Source: Ruminococcus sp. (GTDB lineage: Bacteria > Bacillota > Clostridia > Oscillospirales > Ruminococcaceae). From it: a stretch of DNA of 64,000 nucleotides. The stretch lies in assembly GCF_024691275.1 (NCBI RefSeq), contig NZ_JAILNU010000088.1, forward strand, positions 1 through 64,000, in the 5' to 3' direction. The notes beneath the pieces are model-generated. The model was not told the DNA's origin and did no database searches. It worked only from the letters and a program-made list of their open reading frames with translations. The translations under genes were made by a program, and so were the position numbers. Below are positions 23,235 through 31,506 of the stretch, one piece after another (position 1 is the first letter of the stretch; every line of letters begins with the position of its first letter).

Positions 23235-24569
23235 TTATTTTAGTACCCACGTATCTTTGAAGCCTCCTCCTTGTGATGAATTGACTACAAATGAATCGGG
23301 ATTTCGTGAAAATCTTGTAAGTCCCGAAGCCCAGACTTTTGTGGTTTCGCCCGAAAGCACGAATGCTCTCAGGTCTGCTTTTCGCATTACAGTTTCACCT
23401 TCTTCAAGTATAGGGAGATCAAGGAAGTCAATAACTTCCTGAGCTATAAAGCGTCTTGGTTCGGCAATTATAGTCTTACGGAACTCCTCAAGCTTTTCTT
23501 TTGTAAGATTTCTGCCGAAGACTACTCCGTAACCGCCTGCTTCAGCAACGTCCTTGATAACGAGTTTATCAATTTTTTCCATGACATATTTCATATCATC
23601 TTCATAGAAGGGGAGATATGTCGGGGCATTTTTGAGTATAGGTTCTTCGCCGAGGTAATATTTTATCATCTTCGGTACGAAATAATATATGCCCTTGTCG
23701 TCTGCGACTCCGTTGCCCGGAGCGTTGATAATACCGACGTTTCCGCTGCGGTAAGCCTCCATAAGATTTGGTATGCCTATGAGAGATTCAGGCAGGAAAG
23801 TCAGCGGATCGAGATACTCGTCGGCGATACGTCTGTACAGCACACCTATTCTTGTTTTGCCGCCTGAGTAAGTTCGCTGATAGAGGATATTGTCCTCGAC
23901 GAAAAGCTCGTCGTTCTGAACGAGCACCGAGCCTGTATGCTCTGCAAGATAGGAATGCTCAAAGTAAGCGGCGTTATATCTTCCGGGAGTAAGTATAGCG
24001 CTTATACCGCCGCAGTTTGCATATTCCATGGTTTCCTTCAGCAGCCTTGCGTAGTTTCGGTTATCAATGATCTCGTTTTCTGAAGATGCATGAGGTGCGG
24101 CGATCCTTGTCAGTTCACGGGCTATTAGGGGATAAGAGGCACCCGAGGGGATACGCAGATTATCCTCAAGGATATACCATTCGCCGTCCTTAGCCTGAAC
24201 AAGGTCGATGCCCGAGATATGGCTGTATATTTTGTTTCTGGGAGTTATACCCTCGCACTGTGCAAGATAGCCCTTTGAGATGTAAATGAAATTTTCAGGG
24301 ATAATGCCGTCTTTTACGATGTTTTTATCGTGATAAATATCAAAAAGGAACTCATTCAGTGCATTCACACGCTGAACAAGTCCCTTTTCAATGCTTTTGA
24401 AATCCTCCGAAGAAATAACACGGGGGATAGGATCAAAAGGAAAGAATTGCTCGTTGAAAACACCGTTTTTGTATATACCGAATTTTACACCGTAACGTCT
24501 TAGAAGTTCGTTTATCTCATCTGCATTGCCAACAGGCTTTGTAAACTGCTTATTATTTTGCTGTGTCAT
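23235..24569 (-). CDS. Circularly permuted ATP-grasp type 2 protein (amidoligase candidate)
   Basis: A 444-residue protein that starts at ATG 24569 with GGAG upstream. The order of motifs fits the circularly permuted ATP-grasp family (DUF404/DUF407): FPFDPIPRVI, then AQCEGITPRNKIYSHISGID, WYILEDNLRIPSGASYPLIA, later INAPGNGVADDKGIYYFVPK, and a late VAEAGGYGVVFGRN plus FIAQEVIDFLDLP. ATP-grasp enzymes join a carboxylate to an amine through an acyl-phosphate. Iyer and Aravind predicted that this class makes short peptides or tags together with alpha-E and transglutaminase partners, both encoded next. First gene of the operon, behind its own promoter and a leader terminator. Confidence 0.92.
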   Translation of the reverse strand: MTQQNNKQFTKPVGNADEINELLRRYGVKFGIYKNGVFNEQFFPFDPIPRVISSEDFKSIEKGLVQRVNALNEFLFDIYHDKNIVKDGIIPENFIYISKGYLAQCEGITPRNKIYSHISGIDLVQAKDGEWYILEDNLRIPSGASYPLIARELTRIAAPHASSENEIIDNRNYARLLKETMEYANCGGISAILTPGRYNAAYFEHSYLAEHTGSVLVQNDELFVEDNILYQRTYSGGKTRIGVLYRRIADEYLDPLTFLPESLIGIPNLMEAYRSGNVGIINAPGNGVADDKGIYYFVPKMIKYYLGEEPILKNAPTYLPFYEDDMKYVMEKIDKLVIKDVAEAGGYGVVFGRNLTKEKLEEFRKTIIAEPRRFIAQEVIDFLDLPILEEGETVMRKADLRAFVLSGETTKVWASGLTRFSRNPDSFVVNSSQGGGFKDTWVLK

Positions 24570-24591
24570 TATTACCACTCCAATCATCAAC

Positions 24592-24625
24592 AAAAACGGC
24601 GCCTATCCATGCGGATAAGCGCCGT
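24592..24625 (-). terminator. Leader terminator before the ATP-grasp gene
   Basis: Minus strand: AACGGCGC-T-TATCC, four-base loop, GGATA-GGCGCCGTT followed by TTTG. It lies between promoter 24647-24675 and the ribosome site, only about 15 bases before the latter, so it is placed as an attenuator rather than a 3'-end terminator. It could also end the FUSC transcript. Confidence 0.75.
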
Positions 24626-24646
24626 TGCTTGCTTTATTACACTCTT

Positions 24647-24675
24647 ATGATATCATATATCAAAACGCTTGTCAA
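24647..24675 (-). promoter_or_regulatory. Promoter of the ATP-grasp operon
   Basis: Minus strand TTGACA (24675-24670), 17 bases, TATCAT (24652-24647). Confidence 0.75.
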
Positions 24676-24697
24676 GAGTCTGACAATATTTTTTGTT

Positions 24698-25981
24698 TTA
24701 CTCTTTGAAATCGCGCCCGTTGATCCTGCATATTTTCTTCAGTTTCTTCACAGTTCCGTTGCCGCCGCCGTTGTTGATATAGATGTCGTACTGTCCTTCG
24801 ATACTTCCGAAAGTAACAGCTTCATCGACTTTTGCGTACTCCTTTAATTTTACCATCATATTCTGCTTTGAAGCCAGCGGTGAAAAGACTTTAAGGTACA
24901 GGAAACCGTCAAATTCCGACATGGAAATGCTTATCCTAATCTGTTCACCGAGCTGCTCCCTCAGTCTTTTTTCAAGCATGGCTGTGCTTGAACTGTCAGC
25001 GAGTACAGTTATATACAGCACACGTTCTTTACTGTCTGTTCTGCGGAATAAAGAGCTGATATAGTTTCTGTACGCTGAATGACGGTATGACTCAAAGAGC
25101 TCCTTTTCAGCCTGATTGCGAAAATCTCCGTAATATATCAGCAGCGTTGTATCGAGCATTACGTTCACGAAGCAGTGCAGCCCACATTCTCCGATGATCC
25201 TTTCCGCTTCATACGATACATCAGGCGGCAGATATATCATTTCGAGGTACTGCTTTCCTTTTGTATCATACAGCGCAGCTCCGTCCATAACGATAACAGG
25301 AAGCTGAAGCTCCACGCCTTTCATGATGTTCATGAGCACAGCGGGAGTATGGGTAGTTGAGATAGTAAATTTAACGCCGCGGCGAATGAGCCTGTTAAGT
25401 TCCACTTTGCTGTAATCGGAAGACGAGCCTGACGAAACGAGTACATCGTCGATGCCGCTGACATAGAGGGTATCTGTATCATGCTTTATTGGCAGACGGA
25501 AATCGTTGACTGTAACACCGATGATAATGCCGATAAAAGTGTCGATCACTCTGTTAAGAACAAACAGGTATGGATCGTTGTCGAATGAATGGGTCAGAGC
25601 AATGCTCAGGAATACCACACATGAGAAAAACGAAGCATTGCGCTTGTTGAATACTACCGTTGTGTAAATAACGGGAATAATAACTGCACTTGCCGAAATA
25701 TAGAATATCATCGGCACGGAAATGTTGATAAGGCGAAAAATCAGCAGGAATACGAGACCGTATGCAGCACCGATAAGCGTTCCGACAGAGCGCTGTACAG
25801 CATTGTTTTTTGTAGTATCGTCATAAGGCTGCATACACCAGAGAGCAGCAAGAGCTCCGTAAAAGGGAATACCGTTCTCAATAGGCAGAAGAGTCCTCAG
25901 AAAGTATACGGTCATACATATCCCGACTGCGATTGAAGATTTGATGATTCTTGCCCCTATGGGCGGAAATATAAGTTTCAA
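24698..25981 (-). CDS. FUSC-type membrane protein fused to a degenerate HAD-like domain
   Basis: About 427 residues. Residues about 15-165 form six hydrophobic helices of the FUSC/aromatic-acid-exporter type (PFYGALAALWCMQPYDDTTK, NAVQRSVGTLIGAAYGL, RVIDTFIGIIIGVTVNDFRL). From about 175 the chain looks like a Cof-type HAD hydrolase: a strand SGIDDVLVSS where DxDGTL is expected, LIRRGVKFTISTTHTPAVL (usual aTGR motif), then VIVMDGAALYD. The nucleophile Asp is replaced, so the domain is probably a non-catalytic sensor. The start is uncertain: GTG 25990 is possible, but TTG 25981 has GGAG at eight bases. It has its own promoter with a leader terminator, just upstream of the ATP-grasp operon. Confidence 0.8.
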   Translation of the reverse strand: MKLIFPPIGARIIKSSIAVGICMTVYFLRTLLPIENGIPFYGALAALWCMQPYDDTTKNNAVQRSVGTLIGAAYGLVFLLIFRLINISVPMIFYISASAVIIPVIYTTVVFNKRNASFFSCVVFLSIALTHSFDNDPYLFVLNRVIDTFIGIIIGVTVNDFRLPIKHDTDTLYVSGIDDVLVSSGSSSDYSKVELNRLIRRGVKFTISTTHTPAVLMNIMKGVELQLPVIVMDGAALYDTKGKQYLEMIYLPPDVSYEAERIIGECGLHCFVNVMLDTTLLIYYGDFRNQAEKELFESYRHSAYRNYISSLFRRTDSKERVLYITVLADSSSTAMLEKRLREQLGEQIRISISMSEFDGFLYLKVFSPLASKQNMMVKLKEYAKVDEAVTFGSIEGQYDIYINNGGGNGTVKKLKKICRINGRDFKE

Positions 25982-25996
25982 GTTTCTCACTCCATG

Positions 25997-26026
25997 AAAA
26001 AAGCGCTTCTCATTTTCGAGAAGCGC
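25997..26026 (-). terminator. Leader terminator before the FUSC-HAD gene
   Basis: Minus strand: GGCGCTTCTC, AAAA-centred loop, GAGAAGCGC then TTTTTTC. It starts about 15 bases after the -10 box and ends just before the ribosome site. The GCAACGGCGCTT at its 5' side is the same as in the ATP-grasp leader. Confidence 0.8.
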
Positions 26027-26043
26027 CGTTGCTGTTTACCTGC

Positions 26044-26072
26044 ATTATATCATGTGAAGTCTGATTTGTCAA
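26044..26072 (-). promoter_or_regulatory. Promoter of the FUSC-HAD gene
   Basis: Minus strand perfect consensus TTGACA (26072-26067), 17 bases, TATAAT (26049-26044). Confidence 0.85.
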
Positions 26073-26087
26073 GTAGCTGAACGGCAC

Positions 26088-26116
26088 TTGACAAAATGAC
26101 CTTACAGGTATATAAT
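26088..26116 (+). promoter_or_regulatory. Promoter of nadE
   Basis: Perfect consensus TTGACA (26088-26093), 17 bases, TATAAT (26111-26116), back to back with the FUSC promoter. Confidence 0.85.
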
Positions 26117-26136
26117 TATTATGTTAAAGGTTAAGC

Positions 26137-26168
26137 AAGGGAGCTGATTTTCAGCTCCCTTTTGTCTT
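26137..26168 (+). terminator. Leader terminator before nadE
   Basis: AAGGGAGCTGA (26137-26147) pairs with TCAGCTCCCTT (26151-26161), an 11-bp stem with a three-base loop, then TTGTCTTTTT. The ribosome site AGGAGG follows at once. No antiterminator arm is obvious. Confidence 0.82.
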
Positions 26169-26183
26169 TTTAGGAGGTAAATT

Positions 26184-28106
26184 ATGAAAGATGGTTTCGT
26201 AAAGATAGCCTGTGCAACGCCTGATGTAAGAGTTGCCGACTGCGAATATAATGCAGAGAGAATAATAGAACTCATATCCGAAGCTCACGGAAAAGGTGTA
26301 AAAATAGTCTGTTTCCCCGAGCTGTCCATAACTGGCTATACCTGTGGGGATCTGTTTTTGCAGGACGCTCTTTTAACTTCGGCGAAAAAGCAGATAGCAC
26401 GAATAATCAAGGAAACCGCACATCTTGACATTGTTTCTATCGTAGGTGCTCCGATAGCAGTCTGCGGAAAGCTGTACAACTGTGCTGTTGTGATAAGCGG
26501 AGGAAGGGCAGTCGGTGCGGCTGCAAAGAAGAATATACCGAATTACAGTGAATTTTATGAAGTGCGACACTTCACAGCAGCCGACGAGAGTTTATGTGCG
26601 GATATACAGCTTGATGATGAGTATTCCGTTCATCTCGAAAATGTTGTATTCACTTGCAGGGAACTGCCCGAACTTAGCTTCGGAGTTGAGATATGCGAAG
26701 ATATGTGGGTAAGCTCTCCGCCGTCGGAACAGCTTGCAAGGTCAGGAGCAGTCATCATATTCAATCTTTCCGCGAGCGATGAGGTGATAGGAAAGGCAGA
26801 CTACCGCAGAACGCTTATAAAAGCAAGATCTGGAGCACTTGCCTGTACATATGTTTACACGGATTCGGGTATTGGAGAATCTACCCAGGATATGGTGTTT
26901 GCAGGTCACGATATAATTGCGGAGAACGGCTCTGTAATAGCGGAGTCAAAGCCTTTTTCAAAGGGACTTTCCATTGCGGATACGGATATAAAGAAGCTTG
27001 CATATGAACGAAGAAGAATGAATACGTTCACAGCTTCACCGAGCATGAAAACAGCATATTTCAGCCTTGATATCGCTGAAACGCCTCTTGAGAGATACTT
27101 TGCGAAAACGCCTTTCGTGCCGACAGATAAAAAGCTTCTCGACAGCAGATGTGAGGAGATACTCACTATGCAGGCTGTGGGATTAATGACAAGGCTGCGT
27201 CATATCGGCTGCAAAAATGCGGTCATAGGGCTTTCGGGCGGACTTGATTCAACACTTGCCCTCATAGTAGCTGTCCATGCTTTTGATATGCTCGGACTTG
27301 ACAGAAGCGGTATCCATACAATAACTATGCCCTGTTTCGGAACAACAGGCAGGACTTACAATAATGCCTGTACTCTTGCCGAAGCTTATGGAACTGCACT
27401 GACTGAAATAGATATCCGCAGCAGTGTTTTTCAGCATTTTGCAGATATATTCCAATCGCCTGATGTACATGATGTCACATATGAGAACTCGCAGGCAAGA
27501 GAGCGTACACAGATACTTATGGACAAGGCAAATCAGCTCGGAGGAATAGTTATCGGTACAGGCGACCTTTCCGAGCTTGCACTCGGCTGGGCAACATACA
27601 ACGGAGATCATATGTCAATGTATGCGGTAAACTCATCAATACCTAAGACACTTGTGCGCTGGCTGGTGAGCTATGAAGCCGAAGCTTCGGACGGAAAGCT
27701 GAAAAGAGCTCTTCTGGATATACTTGATACTCCCGTAAGTCCTGAGCTTCTGCCGCCTGAAAGCAACGGGACTATCTCGCAAAAAACCGAGGACATTGTG
27801 GGACCCTATGAGCTGCATGATTTTTTCATGTATTATATGCTGAGATACGGATATACGCCTTCAAAGATCTTCCGCATAGCCTGTATAGCATTTGCAGGGG
27901 AATACACAGGCGAATTGATAATGAAATGGCTCAGAACGTTCTACCGCCGATTCTTCTCGCAGCAGTTCAAGCGCTCGTGCCTGCCTGACGGACCCAAGGT
28001 CGGAACAGTAACACTGTCTCCGCGCGGTGACTGGCGTATGCCGAGCGATGCCTGTGCAAATATCTGGCTTAAAGAACTTGAAGAAATCAATGCAGATAAC
28101 CGCTGA
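26184..28106 (+). CDS. nadE: Glutamine-dependent NAD+ synthetase
   Basis: A 640-residue two-domain enzyme converting deamido-NAD to NAD with ATP and glutamine. Residues 1 to about 290 are a nitrilase-fold glutaminase with the triad Glu (CFPELSITGY), Lys (KKNIPNYSEFYE) and Cys (GVEICEDMW). Residues about 320-600 are the synthetase, with the ATP-pyrophosphatase loop GLSGGLDSTLALIV and GTGDLSELALGWATYNGDHM. The length is normal for the bacterial two-domain form. AGGAGG precedes the ATG. It has its own promoter, a leader hairpin, and a terminator shared with the opposite operon. Confidence 0.96.
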   Translation: MKDGFVKIACATPDVRVADCEYNAERIIELISEAHGKGVKIVCFPELSITGYTCGDLFLQDALLTSAKKQIARIIKETAHLDIVSIVGAPIAVCGKLYNCAVVISGGRAVGAAAKKNIPNYSEFYEVRHFTAADESLCADIQLDDEYSVHLENVVFTCRELPELSFGVEICEDMWVSSPPSEQLARSGAVIIFNLSASDEVIGKADYRRTLIKARSGALACTYVYTDSGIGESTQDMVFAGHDIIAENGSVIAESKPFSKGLSIADTDIKKLAYERRRMNTFTASPSMKTAYFSLDIAETPLERYFAKTPFVPTDKKLLDSRCEEILTMQAVGLMTRLRHIGCKNAVIGLSGGLDSTLALIVAVHAFDMLGLDRSGIHTITMPCFGTTGRTYNNACTLAEAYGTALTEIDIRSSVFQHFADIFQSPDVHDVTYENSQARERTQILMDKANQLGGIVIGTGDLSELALGWATYNGDHMSMYAVNSSIPKTLVRWLVSYEAEASDGKLKRALLDILDTPVSPELLPPESNGTISQKTEDIVGPYELHDFFMYYMLRYGYTPSKIFRIACIAFAGEYTGELIMKWLRTFYRRFFSQQFKRSCLPDGPKVGTVTLSPRGDWRMPSDACANIWLKELEEINADNR

Positions 28107-28135
28107 CAGGTATTGTTTCATGCTGAATAAATAGA

Positions 28136-28172
28136 AAATGGCTGAGCAGTATAAAATGCTCAGCCATTTTTC
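28136..28172. terminator. Bidirectional terminator between nadE and the riboflavin operon
   Basis: AAAATGGCTGAGCA and TGCTCAGCCATTTT form a 14-bp stem with A- and T-runs on both sides. It ends nadE on the plus strand and the long riboflavin operon on the minus strand, overlapping the last codon of the latter. Confidence 0.9.
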
Positions 28173-29811
28173 AATTATATTCTGCGTCGATCCTCATAAC
28201 AAGATCGGCAAGCTCTGTGATGAATTCTTCGGTCATAACGTCTTTGAAACCTGCTTCATGTAAAGCAGAACGGAAAGATGAATCGAAGGTATGACAAGAA
28301 ACATCGGCGATATTCTTATACCTTTCGAGAGCTTTTTCGGGAGCATTGAAAACGTCATCATACATCTCCAGAGCTGCGAGCGCGGAAACACCGCAGCTTA
28401 TGCAGTAACCTGGTTTTTCCAGATAAGAGCTGATATTGCTTAGGCGATAGGTGTAGTCGTAATCTGAAAAGAGCTCATTGAAACGTTCGACCGCTTCCTC
28501 GGGAGTTATATCTTTTGAATCAATAGCAACACTGTATTCAAATTCGCCGATAAGGAAGCCTGATATGACAGAGTCAAGAAGCTCCTTTACAGTGCGAAGC
28601 TTTTCAAACTTGCTCATATCTTCGTAGATATCGTCGTAGAACTGCAAGAACAGCATCTGCATACCTGCTGAATGAAGCTGAGCGATATCAATGTTATTCT
28701 CGTATAAGAAAACAGGAGTATCATCTTCGAGTTCAGCGTTGAAATGACCGAACTGGCGTATAGCATCGGGAAGCAGATCGGTTCTGTTGTACGGATCGCC
28801 GATAAATATCCTTGCACTGTGCTGTGAAGGCATGATATCTGTGAACGACAGATCAGCAGCATCGGTATCATTGCAGATAGTGAAAAGCTCCTGATCTATG
28901 AGCTTTTGGGCATTTTCGGCAAATGGCGAAGAAAGCTTCCGAGCATACCTGTTTATGATATCGAATGGGTCATGAGTAATGCTTTCGATGTTGTTCTGAT
29001 GTTCGTAAGATGTGAGGTAGGTAAGAGTAAGCTCATCGTAAGCAGGGAGAAGGATATTTTTTATGGCTTTGTTGAGTCTGATGATATCCTCGCCTGTATA
29101 GTCCCTGTTGTACTGAGTATATAAGTTGAATTTATGCTCCTTCAGGTTTGATATAAGAGTTTCGGCATATTCAAGGTCGGATTCATGACTGCCGTTTTTG
29201 GCAGATAGCTTTTGATGCTTATTAAGATAGAGGTTATAAGGATGCTCATCTAAATAGAACTCGCCACGGATTCTTATATCAACAGGAAGTGAATCGTCGT
29301 CTTCGAACTTTTGTACCATATCCTTGGTGAGATAGTCCTTGAAGAGTTCCTTGTAAGGGCTGTTGTAACCGCAGAATATGATGTATTCGGTCAGAAGATG
29401 CGAAAGCAGCATATCATTATATGCTTTTTCGGAGATATTGCTTGCAGCGTTGTCATTACAGTGTGAATAAAAGCTTATCTCGGCGAGGGTATTTGAGTCG
29501 CAAAGTTTATCCGAATAGTACAGCATATCCTTGAAGCCCAATTCTATCTCTTTACTGATATTTTCGTCGTACACATCGGATTCAAGTTTCTGAAAAATAC
29601 CTGTTGCAGCATCTTCGACATCGGCAAGTCTTACCTGAGGTGTATACAGCTTATCTTTGCTGTTTTTGTCGGGAGCGTAGGATTGTCCAATGGCAAATTC
29701 CCGTTCCTTGTCACGGGAACGGGACTGACGCTTATGTGATAAACTGCACGAGCAGTATGAAGAAGTAAAAAACAGTGCAATTATTAGCGCAGAGATGCGT
29801 GATGCTTTCAT
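28171..29811 (-). CDS. Exported M3-peptidase-like protein without catalytic motif
   Basis: A 546-residue protein with an N-terminal hydrophobic export segment followed by Cys residues (SSYCSCS), so possibly a lipoprotein, though the lipobox is weak. The C-terminal half follows the M3B oligoendopeptidase pattern: DAIRQFGHFNAELEDD, DIAQLHSAGMQMLF, then YLEKPGYCISCGVSALAALE and ALERYKNIADVSC. Active M3 enzymes carry HEFGH; here it is RQFGH, so the first zinc His and the catalytic Glu are lost. I predict an inactive, perhaps binding, surface protein. It is the last gene of the riboflavin operon, 16 bases after the HAD gene, with GAAAGGAG before the ATG. Confidence 0.72.
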   Translation of the reverse strand: MKASRISALIIALFFTSSYCSCSLSHKRQSRSRDKEREFAIGQSYAPDKNSKDKLYTPQVRLADVEDAATGIFQKLESDVYDENISKEIELGFKDMLYYSDKLCDSNTLAEISFYSHCNDNAASNISEKAYNDMLLSHLLTEYIIFCGYNSPYKELFKDYLTKDMVQKFEDDDSLPVDIRIRGEFYLDEHPYNLYLNKHQKLSAKNGSHESDLEYAETLISNLKEHKFNLYTQYNRDYTGEDIIRLNKAIKNILLPAYDELTLTYLTSYEHQNNIESITHDPFDIINRYARKLSSPFAENAQKLIDQELFTICNDTDAADLSFTDIMPSQHSARIFIGDPYNRTDLLPDAIRQFGHFNAELEDDTPVFLYENNIDIAQLHSAGMQMLFLQFYDDIYEDMSKFEKLRTVKELLDSVISGFLIGEFEYSVAIDSKDITPEEAVERFNELFSDYDYTYRLSNISSYLEKPGYCISCGVSALAALEMYDDVFNAPEKALERYKNIADVSCHTFDSSFRSALHEAGFKDVMTEEFITELADLVMRIDAEYN

Positions 29812-29827
29812 ATCTGCTCCTTTCGTA

Positions 29828-30484
29828 TCATGATCTTAGTTTTTCAACGGCATCGGGAATATCCTGAATACTGTTAACGATGATATCAGCTTTTGAAAGC
29901 TCATCAGCCGAGCCGAAACCGTAACCGCAGCCAATAGACGGCAGCCCGTTTTGTACAGCTGTCTCGATGTCGTGGAAGCGGTCGCCGATGACTATGAAAT
30001 CTCCCTCATGGTCGGGAGCTATTTTGCGGAATATTTCATACTTGGGTATGAAATCAAAGGCTTCGCAGCAGTAGAAATAGTCAAAATAGCGATCCAGCTT
30101 GAAAACGCGCTTGTGTTTTTCAAGGTAGTGGAAGCGGCAGTTGCTGAGGAATATCAGCGTATATCCGCGTTTTTTGAGTTCCGACAGCATAGCCTCAGCT
30201 CCGTCGTAGAGAGCACCTTCACCGTTGTCTACACGGCGAGCCATATCGTTGCCGAGCATCACTCTTGCTTTTTCGCGTATCTCAGGGTCAAGCTCAGGGT
30301 GGAACTGTCCCCACATATCCGTGGAGTTGAAGCCCAGCCAGCGGCTTATCTCATTGTCTGTGTACTCTTTGTCAGCTATGTAGCCGTTATCGGAGAGCCA
30401 CTTCATAGTATCGCGGAAAGCAGGAGCGTATGTCAGCATGGAGTTGTGTATAGTTCCGTCGTAATCGAAGATAAGATTAGTCAT
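29828..30484 (-). CDS. HAD-family phosphatase, candidate for the riboflavin-pathway dephosphorylation step
   Basis: A 218-residue HAD hydrolase (phosphoglycolate-phosphatase-like). The motifs are intact: FDYDGTIHNS (nucleophile and acid Asp), FLSNCRF (motif II Ser), K at about 149 and VIGDRFHDIETA (motif IV). Its ATG overlaps the ribH stop. Riboflavin synthesis needs removal of phosphate from 5-amino-6-ribitylamino-uracil 5'-phosphate, done by HAD enzymes such as YcsE/YbjI/YigB in other bacteria. The position makes this gene a good candidate for that step; sequence alone cannot prove the substrate. Confidence 0.85.
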   Translation of the reverse strand: MTNLIFDYDGTIHNSMLTYAPAFRDTMKWLSDNGYIADKEYTDNEISRWLGFNSTDMWGQFHPELDPEIREKARVMLGNDMARRVDNGEGALYDGAEAMLSELKKRGYTLIFLSNCRFHYLEKHKRVFKLDRYFDYFYCCEAFDFIPKYEIFRKIAPDHEGDFIVIGDRFHDIETAVQNGLPSIGCGYGFGSADELSKADIIVNSIQDIPDAVEKLRS

Positions 30485-30951
30485 TAGGACTCGATCTCTC
30501 TTATGAGGTTTATCATTTCGATAGCGCCCTCAGCACATTCGCTGCCCTTATTGCCTGCCTTTGAGCCTGCGCGTTCAATAGCCTGCTCGATGTTCTCGGT
30601 AGTGATAACGCCGAACATTACAGGGATACCTGTCTGAAGCGAAACCTGAGCGATACCCTTTGCAGCTTCATTGCATACAAGGTCATAGTGGGAGGTGCTT
30701 CCCCTGATGATAGCGCCGAGGCAGATAACAGCGTCGTATTTGCCTGAGTTAGCCATTTTTGAGGCAATGAGCGGGATCTCGAACGCACCTGGTACCCAAG
30801 CGATGTCAATAGCTCCCTCGCTTACATCGTGACGCTTGAGAGTATCAACAGCACCGCCGAGGAGCTTTGATGTGATAAACTCGTTGAAACGAGCAACGAC
30901 GATTCCTATTCTTGTGTCCTTTGAGACAAGTTTTCCTTCATAAGTTTTCAT
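30484..30951 (-). CDS. ribH: 6,7-dimethyl-8-ribityllumazine synthase
   Basis: A 155-residue enzyme condensing ribitylaminouracil with dihydroxybutanone phosphate to lumazine, usually as a 60-mer or pentamer. Seen: [12 protein letters not shown], the WVPGAFEIP loop, [15 protein letters not shown] (phosphate site and catalytic His) and [15 protein letters not shown] with GNKGSECA. Full length. The gene is separated from ribBA by two small membrane-protein genes, which is unusual, and is coupled to the following HAD gene. Confidence 0.96.
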   Translation of the reverse strand: MKTYEGKLVSKDTRIGIVVARFNEFITSKLLGGAVDTLKRHDVSEGAIDIAWVPGAFEIPLIASKMANSGKYDAVICLGAIIRGSTSHYDLVCNEAAKGIAQVSLQTGIPVMFGVITTENIEQAIERAGSKAGNKGSECAEGAIEMINLIREIES

Positions 30952-30972
30952 AAATGATCTTCCTTTCAGATA

Positions 30973-31491
30973 TTATATACCTTTATTGAGCTTGTAGTTG
31001 TCTTTCAGCAGTTTAACAAGCTCATCGTTTTTTTCAATTATAGTGAACTCTTTTGGCATGATGGCGTTGTTGAACCACAGCTTCAGAGTATCTCCTGATA
31101 CTTTATACATGACTTTTTTCTTCTTGCGGGCAAGACCGAAATTATCAGGGAAGTACACCCTCTGTGAAGTTATGTATGCGAACTTGCCTATGAAGAAATC
31201 GAGCGCGAGAAGTATAGTTATCAGTATAAGTCCGATGAAGAGCAGACCATAGTTTATCATGTGGTATCTGTCGTTCATTGCTCTTGCGCCGTTCCATTCA
31301 AGGAATCCGACTACCAGCCAAACTGTCCAGCAGCAAGTCCACCACACAGCGTTCTTTTTAAGTCGTCTTTTCAGTTTTATCGCGGTTTTCTTTTCCTTTA
31401 TGCGCCTGAGGAAAATGAAATAGCCGATGATGCCGAATACGAATACAGCACCTATGATACTCAGTACGCATATTGAAACGATTCTCATCAT
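30973..31491 (-). CDS. Membrane protein of unknown function in the riboflavin operon (second)
   Basis: 172 residues with three likely membrane helices: about 5-27 (VSICVLSIIGAVFVFGIIGY), 48-66 (VWWTCCWTVWLVVGF) and 80-102 (NYGLLFIGLILITILLALDF). The soluble C-terminal part is about 65 residues (YKVSGDTLKLWFNNAIMPKE). The layout resembles its upstream neighbour at 31507, so the two may be distant paralogues working together. No family recognised. GGAG lies upstream of the ATG. Operon position suggests a link with flavin use or transport, but this is not shown. Confidence 0.7.
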   Translation of the reverse strand: MMRIVSICVLSIIGAVFVFGIIGYFIFLRRIKEKKTAIKLKRRLKKNAVWWTCCWTVWLVVGFLEWNGARAMNDRYHMINYGLLFIGLILITILLALDFFIGKFAYITSQRVYFPDNFGLARKKKKVMYKVSGDTLKLWFNNAIMPKEFTIIEKNDELVKLLKDNYKLNKGI

Positions 31492-31506
31492 AATATGTGT
31501 GCTCCT

